Shown here one piece after another: positions 59,292 to 64,000 of a stretch of DNA of 64,000 nt. The notes below the pieces were generated by a model that was not told where the DNA came from, did not search any database, and saw only the letters and a program-made list of their open reading frames with translations. This stretch comes from Lunularia cruciata (taxonomy: Eukaryota; Streptophyta; Marchantiopsida; Lunulariales; Lunulariaceae), in the NCBI GenBank assembly GCA_948567375.1, contig OX419760.1, positions 12,152,001 to 12,216,000 on the forward strand, in the 5' to 3' direction. The stretch's first letter is position 1. Each line of letters begins with the position of its first letter. Made by a program: the position numbers and the translations under genes.

Positions 59292-59811
59292 TTAAATGGT
59301 AGGATCGTATCCTTGCTCTTCAAACTCCCGCATAACCTCGTGCCTCATTCGAAGCCATAATTTCCGAGCTTCCCTTTCAAATTTATCCCGTTGAAGATCT
59401 GAAATTAGGTCGTCTCCGGCATTTTGCATCGCTGCTTGGGATCCAATTGTGGTTCCATATGTTCCTCCCTTGGCTACAAACTCTTTCACAGCTTCTTCAT
59501 CGCCCGGGTAGGGGAAATCCCTACGCTGATAAAGGTGTGCCATTTCCCTCTCTTCCTGCTCAGAAAGAAATAAGCATCATGAGATAATTCAAGTAATCGG
59601 CCCAATATCACCAGCTTTCACTTGATTCTAACAGCTCTCCTGTCTCTCAAAGAATTTTAACGAACGCAGCAGAAGCGTAACGAACCTTGGTTCGAGGCTT
59701 CAAAGTCCACCAACCCAACGGAGAAGCCTCATCCCACCACCATGCGGCACCTACAATGGCATAGGTGCTCAACATAGCCTTCCCTAATTGAGTCAAGTGC
59801 AGCTTCGCCAT
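59292..59811 (-). CDS. Small two-exon protein of unknown function, 129 aa
   Basis: Exon 1 is 59686-59811 and exon 2 is 59292-59555; the intron is 59556-59685, GT (GTTCGTTACG) to AG (TGAGCAG), phase 0. The joined protein starts MAKLHLTQLGKAMLSTYAIV, a short stretch (12-25) that could be one membrane segment. WWWDEASPLGWWTLKPRTK follows at the exon junction, then EEREMAHLYQRRDFPYPGDE, EAVKEFVAKGG and a charged helix-rich tail (RDKFEREARKLWLRMRHEVM). Short length, one N-terminal hydrophobic stretch and a charged C-half resemble plant mitochondrial accessory proteins, such as small complex I subunits. That is inference and the exact family is not recognised. Exon 2's own ATG (59543) would give only 83 residues; the spliced start is preferred because the frame and splice signals agree. 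Confidence 0.75.
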
Positions 59812-59978
59812 TTTTTAGGTCAGCTCTTCGGGAATGCTGGGAACGCAACACCTGCGTGATACTGCACTGCAGCAAATTAGGAAAATCGAGTCAGAGAGAG
59901 GACTTAACTACAAGATGAGATGGAGTAGAAATGGGAATTGACCACTTCAGATTCGGAAAATGGTGCGGTGTTCGCAAA

Positions 59979-60017
59979 CATTCACTATAATGCTGATGAT
60001 AAGCATTATAGTGAATG
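59979..60017. repeat. Palindrome, 16-bp arms, 7-bp loop
   Basis: CATTCACTATAATGCT, then gatgata, then the exact reverse complement AGCATTATAGTGAATG. Confidence 0.9.
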
Positions 60018-61412
60018 CTTATCATGCAATTATAGCAACAGCTCATGGAATGGTTCCGGAGCTGCAGTGGCAAAATTATTTCGGGAAGGTGAAGCAGACG
60101 AGAATGGAACAAAAGACAATCACGAAGAGTTGAAAAACGTAATGCCAACCGACAGAGGCGAGATGAGGACCTTGGCATCGCTAATCTCTCTGAAGGTCTA
60201 GCAACGACCGATTCGACATCAAACTGTTGATGTTGATGTTGATGTTCAATTCGAGCTGAACCTATCACACTACCTGAACCTATCACACTACCACCTCAAC
60301 AATCACTATGCGAAATAATTTGAACAGGCCACTCCTTCCCCTTCCACGACGATCCCGACAAGTTGACAACTGATGGTTCATGCGAATCGACTACGAATTC
60401 TACCGCACGATTCTTTCCAATTCAAAGAAAACCTCTCCGTATCGACAACTCCATCGTGCCTGCCATCATTCATGTCAGTGGAAACCAAGGCTGGTCGGTC
60501 TCTGATGTCTTCTTCAGAACGGGGTATCCCGACTATTCCAGGCCAGCAAGTCGATCGCAAGTCTCACCCTTTTGGTTCCGAACGGGGTACCCGTTCCGGC
60601 AGTGGGTTCCCATTAAGGAGGTGTAAGGTCAAAAACTAGTGTAATTGATGGAAGGTGGGTATTTTTCCCAATTGGAAACCACGTTAATCTACTGGCAATA
60701 GAAGGAAATCTATTGATAGTGAATATAACATACGCCATGGTATTTAATTGTTGCACAATCACACGAGTTATGTATGTTCCCAAATCTAGTTTGAATGTAT
60801 ATGAAATGGATCAATTGCACGTCCACTATGTGTGAGGAGGACTCGAGGAAGTGAAAAGTGTCTGAAGAGGGAGAGTAAGAAGAAAAAGCAATAACAGTAG
60901 GAATGGATCCTAGCTAGTGAACGAGAGTTTGAAATAACTGTTCCAACACTAGATACTGCAGTTTCTCGGTCATTTATACGGATCCTCTGACCAAAATGAG
61001 TAATCTTGATGAGGAGTTGGAGCTTTGTATCTCTCATCACAAACTGATCTCACCGGATGAGAATCAGAGAAGGAAAAATCCACATGGTGCGAGAAATAGA
61101 GTGAAGGTGTGCACACAAGCAAATAACTGAAGTTGTTGCAGCAGATTCGCAAATAGACCATAGTTCATTTGCTTTGTGCTTGGTGTTGTGAAGGATCGCA
61201 TTCTGGCTTGCGCTGGTATGGATGCAGAGAAGGGAGTTTCTTACTGAGAAGTCTTTCTAAGTCAGAACTACACATTTTGTTGGAAGATGCCGTTGGATCC
61301 TTCAAAATAACAGTTCGCATTGCTGTTAGGCTAAAGTTGAATGAGTGGCAACACAAGCTGCCAGAATTTTGGGATCCGTGATCAATACCAGAAGAAGCTG
61401 GTGAAGAGAAGC
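60018..61412. other. Intergenic, no gene supported; small repeats
   Basis: A (TGTTGA)n-like run lies at 60222-60246, and the unit ACCTGAACCTATCACACT is doubled near 60258-60291. Near 60740-60810 the plus strand reads CTITRVMYVPKSSLNVYEMD, faintly like the NVLYVPxLxxNLLSV motif of Ty1/copia polyproteins, but nothing around it confirms this. The part before 61413 must include the promoter of the NTPase gene. Confidence 0.35.
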
Positions 61413-62039
61413 ATGGCGGTCAAGCCTTTAATCTTTGTAACAGGGCCTCCGGGTGTCGGCAAGACGACACTTATTGTGAAAGTTCTCGAAAGGGTGAGAA
61501 AGAGTTATCCAAATTTGAGATTCCATGGATTTTACACGAGGGAAATGAGGGATTCAGAGGAAGTGCGAGTAGGTTTTGAAGCTGTAACTGTGAATGGGCG
61601 AAGAGCACCACTAGCTACAACCTCCGACACCTCTACCTCTTCGAGTTCGGGCGGAGTAAGAGGTAAACTAGCCCCCAAAGTGGGAAAATACAATGTGGAC
61701 GTGGAGGGATTTGAGACCTTGGTGCTACCAGAACTAGAATTGGAGAATGCGGGGGGATCTGAAGGTGGCAGGCTCTTCGTAATCGACGAGGTGGGCAAGA
61801 TGGAGCTCTTCAGCTCCAGCTTCTTTCCGGCGGTTTGCAACATTCTGAATTCGGGATCTGCATCTGGATCTTCTCTCGTTTTGGGTACAATTCCGGTACC
61901 CAAGTTTGGGAGAGAAATTTCGGAGGTTGCGCAGATTAAGAATCGTCCTGACGTCGCTGTTTATATCTTAAGTAAAGACAATCGAGATGCCATGGCCAAC
62001 TCCATTTTCGACCACTTGGAGTCTTTCTTGAAGCAGTGA
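61413..62039 (+). CDS. THEP1: THEP1-type nucleoside-triphosphatase (cancer-related NTPase family), 208 aa, intronless
   Basis: A P-loop NTPase that hydrolyses nucleoside triphosphates in vitro; its cell role is unsettled (family knowledge). Residues 11-18 are the Walker A box GPPGVGKT after a hydrophobic strand (LIFVT). RFHGFYTREMR (36-46) is the conserved FYTREVR-type motif. LFVIDEVGKMEL (121-132) is the Walker B strand with the family signature DEVGKME. LVLGTIPVP (155-163) is another family block, and the end is DHLESFLKQ. An insertion rich in Ser, Thr and Gly (69-84) lengthens it slightly over the ~180-190 residues usual for bacterial and animal members. The ATG at 61413 is preferred over the in-frame ATG at 61341, because homologues start just before the strand leading to Walker A. 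No intron is needed. Confidence 0.93.
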   Translation: MAVKPLIFVTGPPGVGKTTLIVKVLERVRKSYPNLRFHGFYTREMRDSEEVRVGFEAVTVNGRRAPLATTSDTSTSSSSGGVRGKLAPKVGKYNVDVEGFETLVLPELELENAGGSEGGRLFVIDEVGKMELFSSSFFPAVCNILNSGSASGSSLVLGTIPVPKFGREISEVAQIKNRPDVAVYILSKDNRDAMANSIFDHLESFLKQ

Positions 62040-63867
62040 CTTGTATGAACTACTGTTGTAGTGATGCGCCGTGTGAGGCTCTCGATAATTAGCTACAGGA
62101 GCTGGTTCCACAGAAGTTCTACTTCTTGAAATTCTAAGGTTGATAGGCACGTAATTCTTACTCCAGCTCTCATGAGGTCCTTGGTGGTCTGCATTGCCAA
62201 TTTCTCTGCTTAAATTCCCAAATTATGCCGTTGTCTTCGAGCGTTTCCTACTTTCCTTCGGGGCATATGTGCTACCAGTCGATGGCTGTCCTGTCGAAGA
62301 AATGTTGTCTGACAGCAGAGGTAGAGTTCAGAGTTTGTTTACTCAATAGAGGTGTTCGCTTTGCAGCAAAGACCATGTTCGCTTTGGGGCGATGATAATG
62401 CAAGTGAGAGGACTCTGTGTAGGTCTTTGACCTATTCAGTCGCAACAGTCGTTGATCTTTCATGTGCTCTGCTCTCCCTGATATGTAGGCAAGTGACTGC
62501 GATTTTGCAGATGTGTATCCGGTATCGAGGCTAGTTGCGAGCTATTCAAACAGAATGCAGTGGCATGTAACCTCACAATTTGCGGAGCGCAACCCGGAAT
62601 AGTGTTGTTCCGTCTGGGGGTAAACTAAAGGTTCTGTATCACGATTCATCTGGCAAAACTTGAGCTTTAAAAGTACTTCGTTTTCAAAGTTTATTATCTC
62701 ACGGTGTACTTCGCAATTAACCCTGAAACAGTGGTGTTAACAAACAGAAATGCTTGTAGTATACTGTGCACGGTGTTCCACATAATTGATCCTGGTTAAA
62801 GGATGGTTAAAGGATGGATAATGGTGAAGTGCAGATTGGCCGTTAGTTACTTGAGGTTGTAAATTCTCGAACTTAGGCGCAAATAGAACGTGGGAAGCCT
62901 GAGACAAGGTCTGCAAAAGCAGCACCGGTACAAACAAACCCGTCAAATATAGGGTATTTGTCCGTCCTGGGAGGTACTAGTCGTGCAATGAAAAATGGAA
63001 CGCGCCACCACAAGTACAGCCAATGTGTCAGCAGGACATCTGCAAACCAAAACAGCGCAAATTGTTCTTCAAGAGACCACTTGGTGCTGGCGACAAACTT
63101 TGGAAGTGTACCCCTTGTTGAGAACACGTTTAAGACACGTTCAATATCTGCAGATGGTGGAACTCATAGCAGCAGAAGAGAACTTAACACAGTAAAATCC
63201 GGAAGTTAAGTGACAGTTTCTGTCCTCCCGAACCAGGAATAGCACTACTAACTACATACAGAAGGGTAAGACAGAAGATATCAAATACCAAAAACCATAC
63301 ACACGTGTATGTTTTTGCTGAAAATTGATGCGTTCTCCAGGTAAAATTTCAATATTGAGCAAAGGGGCGGCCCTGTCGATAAATCAGTCATTGAAGCAGT
63401 ATTCACAAAAGAGAAATGAAGAAAATAGCGACGGCTCTCGAACATGTATGGCAGAACCAGATTAATCAGTTTAAGGGGATGGACTAAAACTATGATGATT
63501 TATGACACAAAACTAGTGTACAGAAAAGTTGCGATCCTGCAAACCTCGTCTAAGTCTAGTCCAGCCGACTTGTTGACTTTCATTGTGTCCCGGAAGCGTC
63601 AAGCGTACTAGCACAACTTGAAGCTGGAAGCCTGGGGATTAACATTCACTTGTGGAATGCTAGCTGCTCTACCTCAAGAGAGCATATGTTACAAAGAGGC
63701 CACATTTCCCATATTGCAGATCAGATTCTTAACTAGGACTAAATGAATGATTGCTAAAAAAAATTCTCTTTTCTGATTTCGTGGTTCCCTAAACCTGTGA
63801 ACTGATCATCTTTCTCCAAAAATCACGTAAGTCTCTCGAAGAACTGGAAAGATCAAACATTGCTGAC
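62040..63867. other. Higher-GC region downstream of the NTPase gene, no gene recognised
   Basis: The first part is probably 3' untranslated sequence. Short frames on both strands (62873-63127 minus, 62958-63209 plus) overlap and lack motifs. Confidence 0.35.
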
Positions 63868-63951
63868 CTCATGCACCGACGTCTTTCTCGGCGTGGGAGC
63901 AGCAGATATTGACCCCATGTGACTCGCGTACTCTCCTCCCAGCAGCAGCAT
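63868..63951 (-). CDS. Candidate first coding exon of a gene at the right edge
   Basis: The minus-strand ATG at 63951 opens 28 codons: MLLLGGEYASHMGSISAAPT, then PRKTSVHE, ending GAG before GTCAGC, a possible donor. A TATA-like TATATAA lies at about 63992-63999, some 40 bases upstream, which is close for a promoter. Following exons could not be placed with confidence, so this is tentative. Confidence 0.25.
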
Positions 63952-64000
63952 ATTTGTACAGCAACTCAAATCACCCTGCTCTCGTTCACTGTTATATACC

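Noticed and set aside
60740..60830. Possible Ty1/copia polyprotein fragment (VMYVPKSSLNV)
   Set aside because: Similarity is limited to about seven residues and no other copia motif was found nearby.
61532..61903. 123-codon open frame on the minus strand
   Set aside because: Lies wholly inside the THEP1-type gene in antisense; a shadow of its codon usage.

Overview
This is nuclear DNA from a photosynthetic eukaryote, most likely a land plant. It has GT-AG introns, decayed Ty3/gypsy chromoviruses with the plant-type primer-binding site TGGTATCA, a scrap of plastid 16S rDNA, and genes of plant type. The family of R2-like (restriction-endonuclease type) LINEs hints at a spore-bearing plant (moss, liverwort, lycophyte or fern) rather than a flowering plant. 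That is inference, and I cannot name the species.

Layout. (1) 1-17.7 kb is a nest of three dead chromoviruses. Element A (24-17707) carries element B (2950-8588) inside its reverse transcriptase and element C (11247-17589) inside its 3' LTR. (2) 17.7-29.3 kb is AT-rich and holds solo LTRs, a decayed antisense gypsy pol with a plastid 16S fragment inserted in it, recent tandem duplications, a near-perfect 25-bp-arm palindrome and a truncated LINE tail. (3) 29.3-41.3 kb holds a ~1.2 kb dispersed repeat in two copies. The second copy is interrupted by a 3.5 kb R2-like LINE flanked by an exact 12-bp target-site duplication. Truncated tails of the same LINE family and a possible SINE lie nearby. 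(4) 42.7-45.8 kb (minus strand) holds the most interesting gene: five exons encoding about 727 residues and ending in two TALE-type homeodomains placed head to tail with almost no linker. (5) 46-55 kb is AT-rich with a 33-bp minisatellite upstream of the homeobox gene, more solo LTRs and LINE tails. (6) 55-64 kb is richer in GC and holds a two-exon gene for a small conserved-looking protein (minus), an intronless THEP1-type nucleoside-triphosphatase gene (plus), and possibly the first exon of a gene leaving the window at the right edge.

Only three genes look intact: the double-homeodomain gene, the 129-residue small protein and the THEP1-like NTPase. They do not form an operon or an obvious pathway. 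Almost everything else that can be named is transposon debris. All splice joins were read by eye from splice signals and frame, and no search was run.
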